From Microbaculum sp051390635 (GTDB taxonomy: Bacteria; Pseudomonadota; Alphaproteobacteria; Rhizobiales; Tepidamorphaceae), in contig NZ_JBPODT010000003.1 of assembly GCF_051390635.1 (NCBI RefSeq), forward strand, positions 784,302-848,301: a DNA stretch of 64,000 nucleotides. The letters run 5' to 3'. Position 1 is the first letter of the stretch. Each line of letters starts with the position of its first letter. This document shows positions 1 through 9,378 of this stretch, piece after piece. The position numbers and the translations under genes are program-made. The notes beneath the pieces are model-generated. The model ran no database searches, was not told the DNA's origin, and saw only the letters and a program-made list of their open reading frames with translations.

Positions 1-818
1 ACGAGGATGTCGATGGCCGGTCCGACGGAAATGGCGCCGGGCGAGATGCCGCTGTTGAGCCAGACGAGCAGGATGCCGCCGACGGCCGCGATCACGCTCG
101 CGAAGGCGTAGGCGGCAACCCGGTGCATGTTGACGTTGAAGCCGAGCGCGGCCATGCGGCGGGGATTGTCCCGCACGCCCTGCAGCGCCAGCCCGAACGG
201 CGAGCGCGATACGTAGAGCACCAGCAGATAGGCGGCCACGGCCCAGAACAGGGCGAGGTAGTAGAACGGGATCGGATCGCGCCAATCGACCCCGAAAAGG
301 TGCGGCGGCAGCACCTGGTTGAAGCCGCTGAAGCCGTTGAAGATCACGTAATTCTGGCGGCAGAAGTAGAAGAACGCGGTGGCGATCGCCAGCGTGATCA
401 TGATCGTGTAGATGCCTTCGGTGCGCACGGCGAGCGCGCCCGTGATCGTGCCGAAGGCAACCGCGACGAGGATCGCCACGGGCAGGTACAGCCACCACGG
501 CCAGCCGAGCGAGATATTGGAGATGCCGCTCGTGCCCAGGATCGCCGTCATGTAGGCGGCGACGCCGGCGATAGACATCTGGGCAAGGCTGACCATGCCG
601 CCGTAGCCGCCCAGGAACGTCAGCGACAAGGCGATTGTGCCGAGGATGAACGCCCAGCCGAAGATCTGGAACAGCACGAAATCGCCGGTAAAGGCCGGCA
701 TGATCAGGAGAATCGCGCCGATCGCCCAGTAGGCGGCCGGTATCCGCGACAGGTCGAACCACGGCGCGAAACTGCCTGTGCGCGTGTCAAGGCCGTTCGG
801 ATTTTCGGTCACGGCCAT
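1..818 (-). CDS. livM: LivM-type branched-chain amino acid ABC permease, partial
   Basis: Inner-membrane permease of a HAAT-family importer for branched-chain amino acids or related amides. The frame opens with ATG at 818 and runs off the left edge, so about 272 N-terminal residues are visible. LivM hallmarks are the GGYGGMVSLAQ stretch (residues 70-80) and the cytoplasmic loop GVRDNPRRMAALG (214-226), which matches the ATPase-docking loop; hydrophobic helices lie between. It begins 4 bp after the livH stop, so the two permeases are co-transcribed. The ATPase genes livG/livF presumably lie further left, outside the window. Substrate cannot be judged from sequence. Confidence 0.9.
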   Translation of the reverse strand, partial: MAVTENPNGLDTRTGSFAPWFDLSRIPAAYWAIGAILLIMPAFTGDFVLFQIFGWAFILGTIALSLTFLGGYGGMVSLAQMSIAGVAAYMTAILGTSGISNISLGWPWWLYLPVAILVAVAFGTITGALAVRTEGIYTIMITLAIATAFFYFCRQNYVIFNGFSGFNQVLPPHLFGVDWRDPIPFYYLALFWAVAAYLLVLYVSRSPFGLALQGVRDNPRRMAALGFNVNMHRVAAYAFASVIAAVGGILLVWLNSGISPGAISVGPAIDIL

Positions 819-822
819 GGGT

Positions 823-1833
823 CTAGCGCCTGCTCGCGACGAGCCCTTGGGGCCGGAAGGCCAGCACGAGCACCATGATGAGGAAGGTGAGGACGACCGC
901 GTAGGTCGGGAAGTAGACGGAGCCGAACTGCTCGGCGAGCCCGATGATGACCGCGCCGAGGGCGGCGCCCGGGATCGAGCCCATCCCGCCGACGATCACC
1001 ACCACAAGGGAGGCCAGCAGGAAACGCGTGTCCTCCCCAGGCGCGAGTGACTGGAACGTCCCGCCGACGACGCCGGCCAGTCCCGCCAGTCCCGCTCCGA
1101 CGGCGAAGACGAGCACGAAGACGAGCTGGATACGCACGCCCGTCGCCGACAGCATGTCGCGGTCGTCCACGCCGGCACGCACCAGCATGCCGATGCGCGT
1201 CCGGTTGAGCGCGATCCACATCAGCGCGCCGACCACGATCGCCGCAACGAGGATGAACAGGCGCACGACCGGGTATTTTAGGTAGACTGCGTCGCCGCTG
1301 CTCTTGACCGCCGTGATCAGCGGCAGTTCGACCGGGCCGGACAACCATTCGGGGGCAAGGATCTGATAGAAATCGCCGCCCCAGATCCACAGCATGATGT
1401 CGGCCAGGCAGATCGAGATGCCGATCGTGACCAGCGTCTGCTTGAGGTCGTCGCCTTCCATGCGGCGGAACACGACGTATTGCAGGACGACGCCGAAGGC
1501 ACCCACGACGATGAACGCGACGACGAACGAAAGCAGCCACCATTCGGTGGCCGTGGCGACCTCGTAGCCGATGTAGCCGCCGAGCAGGTAGAGCGAGCCG
1601 TGCGCCAGGTTCACGTTGCGCATCAGGCCGAAGATCAGCGTGAAGCCGCTGGCCACGAAGAAATAGAGCGCACCGAGGGTGATGCCGTTGAACAGTGCGT
1701 TCAGGAAGACCTTCTTGCGGCCCAGGATGTTTTCGATGCCATCCGACCAAGGCGCGAAGATCAGCCATAGGAAGATCGCCGCCAAGATGAGGATGATGAA
1801 CGACCAGTAGGGGTGGCGTTCGAAAAAGCGCAT
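823..1833 (-). CDS. livH: LivH-type branched-chain amino acid ABC permease
   Basis: Second inner-membrane permease of the same importer; 336 residues, slightly longer than the family average because of a hydrophobic N-terminal segment (residues 10-27, SFIILILAAIFLWLIF) preceding the LivH core. The family motif NVNLAHGSLYLLGGYIG is at 74-89 and the ATPase-docking loop GVDDRDMLSATG in the last third. Stop at 823 sits 4 bp before the livM start. Upstream on the same strand are an AraC regulator, an alcohol dehydrogenase and the binding protein, so transport and oxidation of the imported compound look coupled (inference). Confidence 0.9.
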   Translation of the reverse strand: MRFFERHPYWSFIILILAAIFLWLIFAPWSDGIENILGRKKVFLNALFNGITLGALYFFVASGFTLIFGLMRNVNLAHGSLYLLGGYIGYEVATATEWWLLSFVVAFIVVGAFGVVLQYVVFRRMEGDDLKQTLVTIGISICLADIMLWIWGGDFYQILAPEWLSGPVELPLITAVKSSGDAVYLKYPVVRLFILVAAIVVGALMWIALNRTRIGMLVRAGVDDRDMLSATGVRIQLVFVLVFAVGAGLAGLAGVVGGTFQSLAPGEDTRFLLASLVVVIVGGMGSIPGAALGAVIIGLAEQFGSVYFPTYAVVLTFLIMVLVLAFRPQGLVASRR

Positions 1834-2020
1834 TGCCTAAGCCCCCGACACCCTGTCACGTCGGGTATGTGGAGGCAGCGCGACTCCCTCCCTTGCTTTT
1901 GCCCTGGCAGGCATACTCTGAGCCTCTCCCCCCGTTTGGTGTTTCGGAGAAGATTACGGCGCGGGACCCGGACCGGGCATACCTTTGAGTATTATTGTTG
2001 CCGTCCTCGCGAGAACGGCT

Positions 2021-2851
2021 CTAGTGCAGCACCATCGTGGCGCGCCGGTAGTCGCTCGGCGGGATCCCGACATTGGTGCTGAAGAAGCGGGTGAAGCTAG
2101 CCTGCGACGAAAACCCGAGATCGAGGCCGATCGTAGTGACCGGATCGCTGCTCAGGGTCAGCCGGTCGAGCGACGTCTCCATCTTGAGGGTGTTCAGGTA
2201 CGTGTTGGGCGTGACGCCGACGTTCTGGTGGAACAGCTTGTAGAAATGCGGCCTCGACAGCCCCGATTCCCGCGCGATGTCGTCGAGCACGAATTCGTCG
2301 CCCATGCGCTCGCGCATGAGACGGAGCGAATTCCGGATCCGGAAGTCGGAGATCCCGTTCCAGCTCATGCGATTGGTCGGCTCGTCGGACTTCCATTGCC
2401 ACGATTGATCGAAGCATTCGCGGGTCAGCTCGTAGAGATATCCGTCGAAGAGGCTTGAGGACTCGTCGTCCAGCAACATCGAGGTAACGCGCTGTGCGAG
2501 GCGGCCGACCGCGGACGTGACCTCGATGGAATTGCGCCCGAAGCGCAGGGCGTTGTCGGCGCTGCGGCCGGCTTCGAGGAACCACAGGGGCTTGATGTAG
2601 AGGACCAGAAGTACCGATCCGTTGATCGGGTCGGCGGCGATGAAATTGTGCGGCTGCCACGGGTTCACCGCGACGCCGTGCGATCCGGTCAGGGCGTATG
2701 TTTGGTCGGAGATCGTGAGCGCGCTGTCGCTCGCCCCGATCAGCAGAATTATATGCCCTTCGCGATGGGCGTGTGTGGCGAGTGATTTGTCGAGCCGATA
2801 GATTGCGGCACGTCCAAACCTCCCGTGATACACGGAAAGTGCCGTGCTCAT
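2021..2851 (-). CDS. AraC-family transcriptional regulator
   Basis: Probable regulator of the surrounding transporter/alcohol dehydrogenase operon. The C-terminal ~100 residues form a double helix-turn-helix AraC domain: DDIARESGLSRPHFYKLF for the first and GFSSQASFTRFFSTNVGIPP for the second. The N-terminal half resembles a cupin-like ligand domain (HAHREGHIILLI). I chose ATG at 2851 (MSTALS...; 276 aa) because the frame continues upstream to 2932 only through low-quality sequence. It is on the same strand as livH (187 bp gap) and downstream of the dehydrogenase, so it may be autoregulated as part of the operon. Effector unknown. Confidence 0.85.
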   Translation of the reverse strand: MSTALSVYHGRFGRAAIYRLDKSLATHAHREGHIILLIGASDSALTISDQTYALTGSHGVAVNPWQPHNFIAADPINGSVLLVLYIKPLWFLEAGRSADNALRFGRNSIEVTSAVGRLAQRVTSMLLDDESSSLFDGYLYELTRECFDQSWQWKSDEPTNRMSWNGISDFRIRNSLRLMRERMGDEFVLDDIARESGLSRPHFYKLFHQNVGVTPNTYLNTLKMETSLDRLTLSSDPVTTIGLDLGFSSQASFTRFFSTNVGIPPSDYRRATMVLH

Positions 2852-2966
2852 TCCTCCCTCCGCATCTTGGCGATACGCGCCCCCGTCTTTGCGCGGGGGA
2901 TTAATGAAAAGTCTGACATAGTGGGTGTTCAACTGTCAAAGTATGCACAAACGTACCCGCAGGGGC

Positions 2967-4100
2967 TCATAGGGCCATACGCATCAGGGTTCGGTAGTCT
3001 TCGGCCGAGGCCATCCGCGGATTTGTGCTGTTCGTGTGGTCTTTCTCGGCAAGAGGCGCGGCGTGGTCGATCGCGGCACCGTCGATGCCCAGCGCGGCAA
3101 GACGGCTCGGCAGTCCAAGCCGTTCGGTGAGCCGGGCCAGCCCGTCGATCAGCGCTTGCCCTTGACCGATACCGAGCGCCCGGCTCAGTATCGCGAAGCG
3201 GTCGCCGACGGCCGGTGCGTTGAATTCCATCACGTATGGCAGAACGACGGAATTGAGTGCGCCGTGGTGGAAGTCGTTTCCGTTGGGGCGGCCGAGAGCA
3301 TGGCTGATGGCATGGACGCCGCCGAGGCCCTTCTGCTGGGCCAGCGCCCCGTTCACGGCCGCCGCCATCATCTCGCGGCGTGCGTCTATGTCCCGGCCGT
3401 TCTGCACGGCCCTCTCGATGTTGCAGGCCGCGCGCATCAGGCCTTCGATCGCGATGCCGTCTGCCGGCGGATTGTAGGCGGCGGACAGGTAGGTCTCGAT
3501 GCAGTGCGTAATGGCGTCCATTCCGGTGCTGGCGGTCACTTCCGGCGAAACGTCGAGCGTCAGCGTCGGATCGCAGATCGCGACCTTGGGCACGAGGAAC
3601 GGGCTGACCAGACCGAGCCGTCTGCCGTCGTTCATCACGATGAGGGCGCCGCTGCCGACCTCCGTTCCGGAGCCGGCCGTCGTGGGGATCGAGATCACCG
3701 GCGGAAGGATGTCGCGGATGCGGCCGAAGCCACCTTCCACCTTCGCGTAGCGCGAGAGCGCACCGCCATGGCTCGCAAGCAATGCGATCGCTTTGGCGAG
3801 ATTGATGCACTGTTCCGATCCGAGAGCGATGATCCCGTCGCAGCCGAAATTCGTGAATTCGGCGGAAACGAATCGTGCCGTCGCTTCGTCCGGGAACCGC
3901 TCGGGTTTGCGGAACAGGACGGGGGCGAAACTCGGCTCAAGCGCGTCGATCAGCTGCTCGAGCAGGTCGCTGCCGTCGAGATTGTGTTCGTAGACGAGCA
4001 GCGCCCGGCGGATTCCCAATGCCCGCGTCTCCGCGCGGACTGCCTCTTCGAGGACGCCGGCGGCGAAGTGGATCTTGGTAATGTAGTTGATCAACGACAT
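2967..4100 (-). CDS. Iron-containing alcohol dehydrogenase
   Basis: NAD(P)-dependent group III alcohol dehydrogenase, 377 aa, normal family length. The nucleotide-binding signature around IPTTAGSGTEVGSG (139-151) is intact, and metal ligands match the family: D195 and H199 in GMDAITHCIE, H263 in GGVHAISHALG, H278 in NDFHHG. Start taken at ATG 4100 (MSLINYITKIHFA); an in-frame ATG at 4151 would add 17 unconserved residues. Lies between a periplasmic binding protein and an AraC regulator, suggesting that the imported molecule is an alcohol or is converted to one. Maleylacetate reductase is a relative but the exact substrate is not readable. Confidence 0.87.
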   Translation of the reverse strand: MSLINYITKIHFAAGVLEEAVRAETRALGIRRALLVYEHNLDGSDLLEQLIDALEPSFAPVLFRKPERFPDEATARFVSAEFTNFGCDGIIALGSEQCINLAKAIALLASHGGALSRYAKVEGGFGRIRDILPPVISIPTTAGSGTEVGSGALIVMNDGRRLGLVSPFLVPKVAICDPTLTLDVSPEVTASTGMDAITHCIETYLSAAYNPPADGIAIEGLMRAACNIERAVQNGRDIDARREMMAAAVNGALAQQKGLGGVHAISHALGRPNGNDFHHGALNSVVLPYVMEFNAPAVGDRFAILSRALGIGQGQALIDGLARLTERLGLPSRLAALGIDGAAIDHAAPLAEKDHTNSTNPRMASAEDYRTLMRMAL

Positions 4101-4175
4101 CGTGCGCCCCTCAGGCTGGGTGCATTGACGCCATTTCGACCTCGTCAGCATCCGCGGACGAGGGCTCGGACAATC

Positions 4176-4202
4176 GGGCCGGATGTCTTCGACACCCGGC
4201 CC
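4176..4202 (-). terminator. Intercistronic hairpin between binding-protein and dehydrogenase genes
   Basis: GGGCCGG (4176-4182) pairs perfectly with CCGGCCC (4196-4202), extended by TGTC/GACA around a three-base loop with one mismatch. It lies 20 bp after the binding-protein stop, before the dehydrogenase. There is no T-run on the minus strand, so it more likely protects the upstream mRNA or attenuates, giving more binding protein than enzyme, as is common in importer operons. Confidence 0.5.
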
Positions 4203-4221
4203 GGGTGCTGTCTTGGGAGCG

Positions 4222-5469
4222 TCAGTCGCAGTCCACGATATCGCGGGACGGCAGGCCGAGCTTGCGGAACTCGTCCTCGGGAACGCCGAGGGTCTGGGTC
4301 ACGTCGTCGACCTTCTTCACCATCTTGGTGCCGAGGTTTCCGTCGGGCATCTCAACCACTTCGAAGACGAAGTTGGAGCCGATCGCCTGCCGGTTCTCGT
4401 CGAGGGTGATCTTGCCGTTCGGCGCGTCGAGCTCGATGGCGGCCAGGCAGCCGCGGAACTTCGCCTGGCCGTCCGACAGGTCACCATTGACCTCATCGAG
4501 ACAGGTGAACGCGGCGTCGGCCGCGTTGTAGTAGCCGGTCGCCAGCAGCGACGGGCTCGGGAAGCGCTTCTCGGGCGGGAATGCGTCCTGATACGCCTTT
4601 ACGTATGCCTGCCACTTGGCATCGTCCCAGGTGTCTGCCTGCGGGCCCGAAGACGGGGTTCCGATGAGCTGTTTCTTGGCATTGCCCTTCGACGACAGAA
4701 CCGTGCCGTCGACCATGATCGTGCCGCCGATGAGGCCAACGTCGCCGCCTCCGGCCTGTTGGTACTGGTTAAGGAAATTGACCGCATCGCCGCCGCCGAG
4801 GCCGAGATAGATCGCGTCGACGTCGTCGGGCAGCGCGGCGATGATCGACGCGAAGTCCTTGGTACCGAGCGGCACCCAGAGACGTTCGGTTATCTTGCCG
4901 CCGGCCTTGCAGTATTCATGGGCGAAACCAAGGAAGTTGGTGTAGCCGAACGAATAGTCTTCGGCGACCGAAGCCACCGTCTTCCACCCCTTTTCGTTGT
5001 AGACGTAGTCGCCAAGACCCACACCCCACTGGGCGCCGTCCATGTTGTAGCGGAAGAAGTTCTCCGCCGGATCGACGAAGGTGGTTTCCTGGGCGCCGGA
5101 GGAGCCGTTGATGATCGTCACCTGCGGCTGCGTCTTGGCGTAGTCGCGCAGCGCGATGCCCTCGGAGCCTGAGAGCGGGCCGATGACGAAGTCAACCTTG
5201 TCCTGCTCGACAAGCTTGCGCACGGCGCGCAACGCGCTTTCCGGGCTGGCGTCGGTCGGGGCGACGATCACCTCGATATCGCGGCCTCCGGCCTTGTTGC
5301 CCCATTTTTTGAGCGCGACTTCGAACCCGCGCTGGCCGTCTTCGCCGAGCACGGTGTACGTGCCCTCGAGGGTGGCCATAAAGCCGACTTTCACCGGTTC
5401 GGCCGCGTTCGCGCCTGCGGCCATCAGGATGGCGGTTGCCGCTACGGCACCAAAAAGCCTTGATTTCAT
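4222..5469 (-). CDS. Periplasmic substrate-binding protein of a HAAT-type ABC importer
   Basis: LivK/AmiC-like receptor (type I periplasmic binding fold), 415 aa. A clear Sec signal peptide occupies residues 1-22 (MKSRLFGAVAATAILMAAGANA, cleavage before AEP), followed by VKVGFMATLEGTYTVLGEDG, the usual first strand and ligand loop of the family. It is the promoter-proximal gene of the minus-strand operon that continues with the alcohol dehydrogenase, AraC regulator and livHM. A strong purine-rich ribosome site precedes the start. The ligand is not predictable; relatives bind branched-chain amino acids, amides, urea or aromatic acids. Confidence 0.9.
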   Translation of the reverse strand: MKSRLFGAVAATAILMAAGANAAEPVKVGFMATLEGTYTVLGEDGQRGFEVALKKWGNKAGGRDIEVIVAPTDASPESALRAVRKLVEQDKVDFVIGPLSGSEGIALRDYAKTQPQVTIINGSSGAQETTFVDPAENFFRYNMDGAQWGVGLGDYVYNEKGWKTVASVAEDYSFGYTNFLGFAHEYCKAGGKITERLWVPLGTKDFASIIAALPDDVDAIYLGLGGGDAVNFLNQYQQAGGGDVGLIGGTIMVDGTVLSSKGNAKKQLIGTPSSGPQADTWDDAKWQAYVKAYQDAFPPEKRFPSPSLLATGYYNAADAAFTCLDEVNGDLSDGQAKFRGCLAAIELDAPNGKITLDENRQAIGSNFVFEVVEMPDGNLGTKMVKKVDDVTQTLGVPEDEFRKLGLPSRDIVDCD

Positions 5470-5740
5470 GAGTTTTTCCTCCCGTTCGCTGCCTCAGGCC
5501 TGGTCGTTACAGCCGGAGAGCTGGCGGGATATGTTATGGCGCGAGCGACATCACGGGCGTTCCCGCAAGTGTAGGCGTATATCTAACGGTCTGTTTTTTC
5601 GTCGCCGGCCGTGTCGGGGATCGGGTCAGGCCACGAGGGATCGACGGCGCTGAGTCGCCTCGACGGTCTCAGGGCCGGGCTCGACGACGCGGTCGGGCCG
5701 CGCGTCTCCGGACCGAGGCAGAATAACGGGGGGATTGGAC

Positions 5741-6664
5741 CTAACGTAGTTGCCGCGGCTTGATGCGCCAGTCCGGCTTGCCCAGCCCGTCGGGCCAGTC
5801 GTTGATCTCGCGCATGTTGAAATACAACATCGCCTTGACGCGGGGAAAAAGCTCGCCGGCATTTTTCATTTGCCTGAGCCACCGTCTTTCATACCGGCGC
5901 GTACCGCTGACGCCGAGCTCGGCGAGAATGACAGGCTTGTTGAAACGGGTGACGCGATCGTATTTCTCCGCGACCGCTTCCTTGAAGGTGCGGCTGCGCT
6001 TGAACCACTTCCTGTCGGCTTTCTGGTAACTGTAGATCGGCAGCCCGATGAAATTCACATAGGCGTCGCCGGGATAATACGGCGCCAGTTGGGAATGGCC
6101 GAGCGGGGACCAGACGAACCGCACTTTTGGCGCGATCGCCCGGCAACTCGAAACGAAGTGCCGGAAAGCCTGGACATATCCGTCACTGTCCTCGCGCGCC
6201 CACGGATAGCGGCCCGTGACCTCTTCCATCTCGTGGCCCCAGCGCACCAGCGGTCTGCGCCTGATCTTGGAAAGCTCGGTGCAGATCGCGGTGATCTCCC
6301 TGTCGTAGCCACCATTCACGATATTCTTGAACAACGCTGAGCCGGTATCGCCGGGGGACTTGGTCCACGGTTCGACGGTAATGAGCATCTTGCGGCGCCG
6401 TTTCGCCGCATACCGGACTTTCTTGTGCAGCCAGTAGGTATCGAAGTCCTGCCATTTGATGAAAACGTGCTCGAAGGCGAGATACCGCTTCCGCTTGAAC
6501 CGTTTTTCAGGATCGTAGATCCCGATCGGCACGTCATGTTGAGTGGCTTCGCCGCGGCGCTCCGCCGAGGCCGCGGGGGCGGGTTTTCCGGCAAGGCCGA
6601 TCGTTGCGATCGCGATCGGAAGGAAAGCCAACACCAGAAGTCGAGTCACCCGCGCGCGCCCCAT
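5741..6664 (-). CDS. Secreted GH26-like glycoside hydrolase (beta-mannanase type)
   Basis: 307 aa with an N-terminal signal peptide (hydrophobic residues 8-32) and a single TIM-barrel domain. The GH26 acid/base region is RWGHEME (141-147, E145 the probable proton donor) and the probable nucleophile is E249 in VILAELGVSG near the C-terminal end of the barrel. Family members hydrolyse beta-1,4-mannan or beta-1,3/1,4 glucans; small alphaproteobacterial versions like this one are often associated with exopolysaccharide turnover. It stands alone: 204 bp separates it from the CoA-transferase and 271 bp from the binding protein. Function beyond glycosidase fold is inference. Confidence 0.75.
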   Translation of the reverse strand: MGRARVTRLLVLAFLPIAIATIGLAGKPAPAASAERRGEATQHDVPIGIYDPEKRFKRKRYLAFEHVFIKWQDFDTYWLHKKVRYAAKRRRKMLITVEPWTKSPGDTGSALFKNIVNGGYDREITAICTELSKIRRRPLVRWGHEMEEVTGRYPWAREDSDGYVQAFRHFVSSCRAIAPKVRFVWSPLGHSQLAPYYPGDAYVNFIGLPIYSYQKADRKWFKRSRTFKEAVAEKYDRVTRFNKPVILAELGVSGTRRYERRWLRQMKNAGELFPRVKAMLYFNMREINDWPDGLGKPDWRIKPRQLR

Positions 6665-6868
6665 TCGTTGCGGAACCGTATCCGGTCACCCCCAAGGAAA
6701 CCGATGAGACCGGACGGATCGAATTGCTGAAATCGAGTCTGGCCTTTGTTTGTATAATTAATTGGGGCGGCAATTTGTCTGGCTTTCGATATTCCCCGGT
6801 CGTTTTTTGCTGACGTAAAGTAAGAAAAAGCCTCTGACGGCGCGGGCTTCGACCACCGGGTCAATCCA

Positions 6869-8008
6869 TCATTCCCGGCCGGCCGTCGGCGCGAATTCCG
6901 CGCGAAGCGACATGTCGTGCTCGCCGAGTTTCGGTACCGGCCGCAGCGTGTCGCGCTTTCCGTCGACGAAGGCGGCCGGCGCCAGCACCTCGGCGCTTTC
7001 GAGTTCCACGGCAACGGGAATCGTCGCCGCACTGCGATGGGCGATCAGGTCGGCGAGCGAGGACACCCGGCCGTAAGCGATGCGGGCGCGATCGAGAGCC
7101 TCGGTGAGGGCGGCAAACGTCCATGCATCGAGGCTGTCCTGAATCGCCGCGTCGACAGCCGCGCGATCGTCAACGCGCGAGACATTCGTCTTGAAGCGCC
7201 GATCGTCCGCCAAGTCTGGCCGTCGGAGGACGTCCGCGCACAGCACCGTCCACTCGTAGTCGTTCTGGATCGCCAGGACGATGTCGCCGTCCTTGAGGCG
7301 GAACACGCCGTAGGGGGCGATCGAGGGGTGGGCGAGACCAGCGCGCTTCGGCGCTTTGCCGCCATAGCGGGTCTGCAGGTAGGGCACGTTCATCAGCTCG
7401 GCGACGGTATCGAACAGCGAGATCTGGATGTGCGATCCTTCGCCCGTTCGCCCGCGTCTGAGCAGGGCTTCGAGGATGGCCGCGTAGGCTGCTTGTCCGG
7501 TGGCGATATCGACGATCGAGATCCCGACCCGGCTCGGTCCGCCATCCGGCGTCCCGGTGATCGCGGAAAGCCCGACTTCGGCCTGTATCAGCAGGTCGTA
7601 AGCCTTGCGCTGATAGTCCGGCGTGCCGGGAGCGTAGCCCGAGATGTCGCAGACGATGAGGCGGGGATGGCGAGCGCGCAGCGCGGCCGCCCCCCACCCG
7701 AGCCGTTCGGCCGCTCCCGGTGCCAGGTTCTGCACAAAGACGTCGGCCTTCGCCAGCATCGCGGCGACCAGTGCCTTGTCGTCGTCGCGCTTGAGGTCGA
7801 CGCGGCAGGATTCCTTGCCGCGATTGATCCAGACGAAATAGCTCGACTCACCGAACACCGCATCGTCGTAGCCGCGCGCGAAATCGCCCTCGACCCGCTC
7901 CAGCTTGATGACGCGCGCGCCCGCGTCGGCGAGGCGGCAGGTCGCCAGCGGACCCGCGACTGCCTGCTCCAACCCGACCACCACAATGCCTTCCAGCGCT
8001 CCGTCCAT
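6869..8008 (-). CDS. CaiB/BaiF (family III) CoA-transferase
   Basis: Transfers CoA between carboxylic acids in the cytoplasm. 379 aa from ATG 8008 (MDGALEGIVVVGLEQ); an upstream in-frame ATG at 8167 would add 53 residues lying in the divergent promoter region, so it was not used. The N-terminal Rossmann half and the catalytic aspartate D138 in RKAYDLLIQAE match the family, as does the GSHIQISLFD segment. Divergently transcribed from an acyl-CoA dehydrogenase and a hydratase over a 191-bp intergenic region, so the three probably activate, desaturate and hydrate one dicarboxylic or branched acid. Confidence 0.88.
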   Translation of the reverse strand: MDGALEGIVVVGLEQAVAGPLATCRLADAGARVIKLERVEGDFARGYDDAVFGESSYFVWINRGKESCRVDLKRDDDKALVAAMLAKADVFVQNLAPGAAERLGWGAAALRARHPRLIVCDISGYAPGTPDYQRKAYDLLIQAEVGLSAITGTPDGGPSRVGISIVDIATGQAAYAAILEALLRRGRTGEGSHIQISLFDTVAELMNVPYLQTRYGGKAPKRAGLAHPSIAPYGVFRLKDGDIVLAIQNDYEWTVLCADVLRRPDLADDRRFKTNVSRVDDRAAVDAAIQDSLDAWTFAALTEALDRARIAYGRVSSLADLIAHRSAATIPVAVELESAEVLAPAAFVDGKRDTLRPVPKLGEHDMSLRAEFAPTAGRE

Positions 8009-8199
8009 CGGATTATTGCCCGCCCGTGCCTGCCCGGTTCCAATGTTCACAGTCTCCGATGCATCGTCCAGGTAAAAGCCGAATCCGCGGGCCGATCGTT
8101 CCGCGGTCGACAAATCCGGCGAATGGCCCGAAAACCGGCCTTTGCCGTACAGCTCTCGGGCTGCCATTCTGGTGCGGCTCCAACATTCGGCGAGACAAC

Positions 8200-9378
8200 A
8201 TGCAACCGACGGATCTTCCGCAAGCCGATACCGACGACATCAAGGCGATCCGGGAGGCGGTGCGGGGGCTCTGCGCCCGTTTCCCCGGCGAGTACTGGCG
8301 CAAACTCGACCGCGACAGGGCCTATCCGACCCAGTTCGTCGAAGCGATGACGGAGGGCGGGTTCCTGTCCGTGCTGGTGCCGACCGAGTACGGTGGCAGC
8401 GGGTTGAATCTGACCGCCGCGGTGGCGATTCTGGAGGAGGTCCATGCCAGCGGCGGCAACGGGGCCGCCTGCCATGCCCAGATGTACACGATGGGCACGC
8501 TGCTCAGGCATGGCGCCGAGGAGCAGAAACGCCGCTATCTGCCCGCGATCGCTTCAGGCGAGCTGCGGCTGCAGGCCTTCGGCGTCACCGAGCCGACTGC
8601 GGGTACCGACACCCTGTCGATCCGCACGACGGCGAGCCGCGACGGCGATCACTACGTGGTCAACGGGCAGAAGGTCTGGACCAGCCGCGCCGAGCATTCC
8701 GACCTGATGATCCTGCTTGCCCGCACGACACCGAAGGACAAGGTCGAGAAGCGCACCGAGGGGCTGTCGGTCTTCCTGGTCGACATGCGTGAAGCGCCGG
8801 AACACGCGCTGCGAATCCGCCCGATCGAGACGATGATCAACCACGCCACCACGGAGGTCTTCTTCGAGGGCCTCCGGATTCCCGCGGAAAACCGCATCGG
8901 CGAGGAAGGGAAGGGGCTGCGCTACATTCTCGACGGCATGAATGCCGAGCGCATCCTGATCGCTGCCGAATGCCTCGGGGATGCCCGCTGGTTCCTCGAC
9001 AAGGCGACCGCCTATGCCCGCGACCGGGTCGTCTTCGGACGGCCGATCGGCCAGAATCAGGGCGTCCAGTTCCCGATCGCGCGCAACTACGTCGAGTTCC
9101 AGGCGGCCCGGCTGATGGTCTATCACGCCGCCGCCCAGTTCGACGCCGGCGAGCCGGCCGGCGAATTCGCCAACATGGCCAAGCTCGCCGCCTCCGAGGC
9201 CTCCTGGCACGCCGCCGACACCTGCCTGCAGACCCACGGCGGTTTCGGCTTCGCCACCGATTTCGATGTCGAGCGCAAGTTCCGCGAGACCCGGCTCTAT
9301 CAGGTCGCCCCGATCTCGACGAACCTCATCCTGTCCTATGTCGCCGAACACGTGCTTAAGCTGCCGAGGTCCTACTAG
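8200..9378 (+). CDS. Acyl-CoA dehydrogenase family protein
   Basis: FAD-dependent acyl-CoA dehydrogenase fold, 392 aa from ATG 8200 (MQPTDLPQADTDD). N-terminal helical domain, central beta domain (AFGVTEPTAGTDTLSIRTTA, VNGQKVWTSRAEHSD) and C-terminal helical domain with QTHGGFGFATDFDVERKFRETRLYQV are all present. At the position where medium/short-chain enzymes carry the catalytic glutamate (YEGT) it reads YQVAP, so the base must be elsewhere or the reaction differs. Its stop abuts the start codon of the hydratase at 9379, so the two are translationally coupled. Confidence 0.9.
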   Translation: MQPTDLPQADTDDIKAIREAVRGLCARFPGEYWRKLDRDRAYPTQFVEAMTEGGFLSVLVPTEYGGSGLNLTAAVAILEEVHASGGNGAACHAQMYTMGTLLRHGAEEQKRRYLPAIASGELRLQAFGVTEPTAGTDTLSIRTTASRDGDHYVVNGQKVWTSRAEHSDLMILLARTTPKDKVEKRTEGLSVFLVDMREAPEHALRIRPIETMINHATTEVFFEGLRIPAENRIGEEGKGLRYILDGMNAERILIAAECLGDARWFLDKATAYARDRVVFGRPIGQNQGVQFPIARNYVEFQAARLMVYHAAAQFDAGEPAGEFANMAKLAASEASWHAADTCLQTHGGFGFATDFDVERKFRETRLYQVAPISTNLILSYVAEHVLKLPRSY

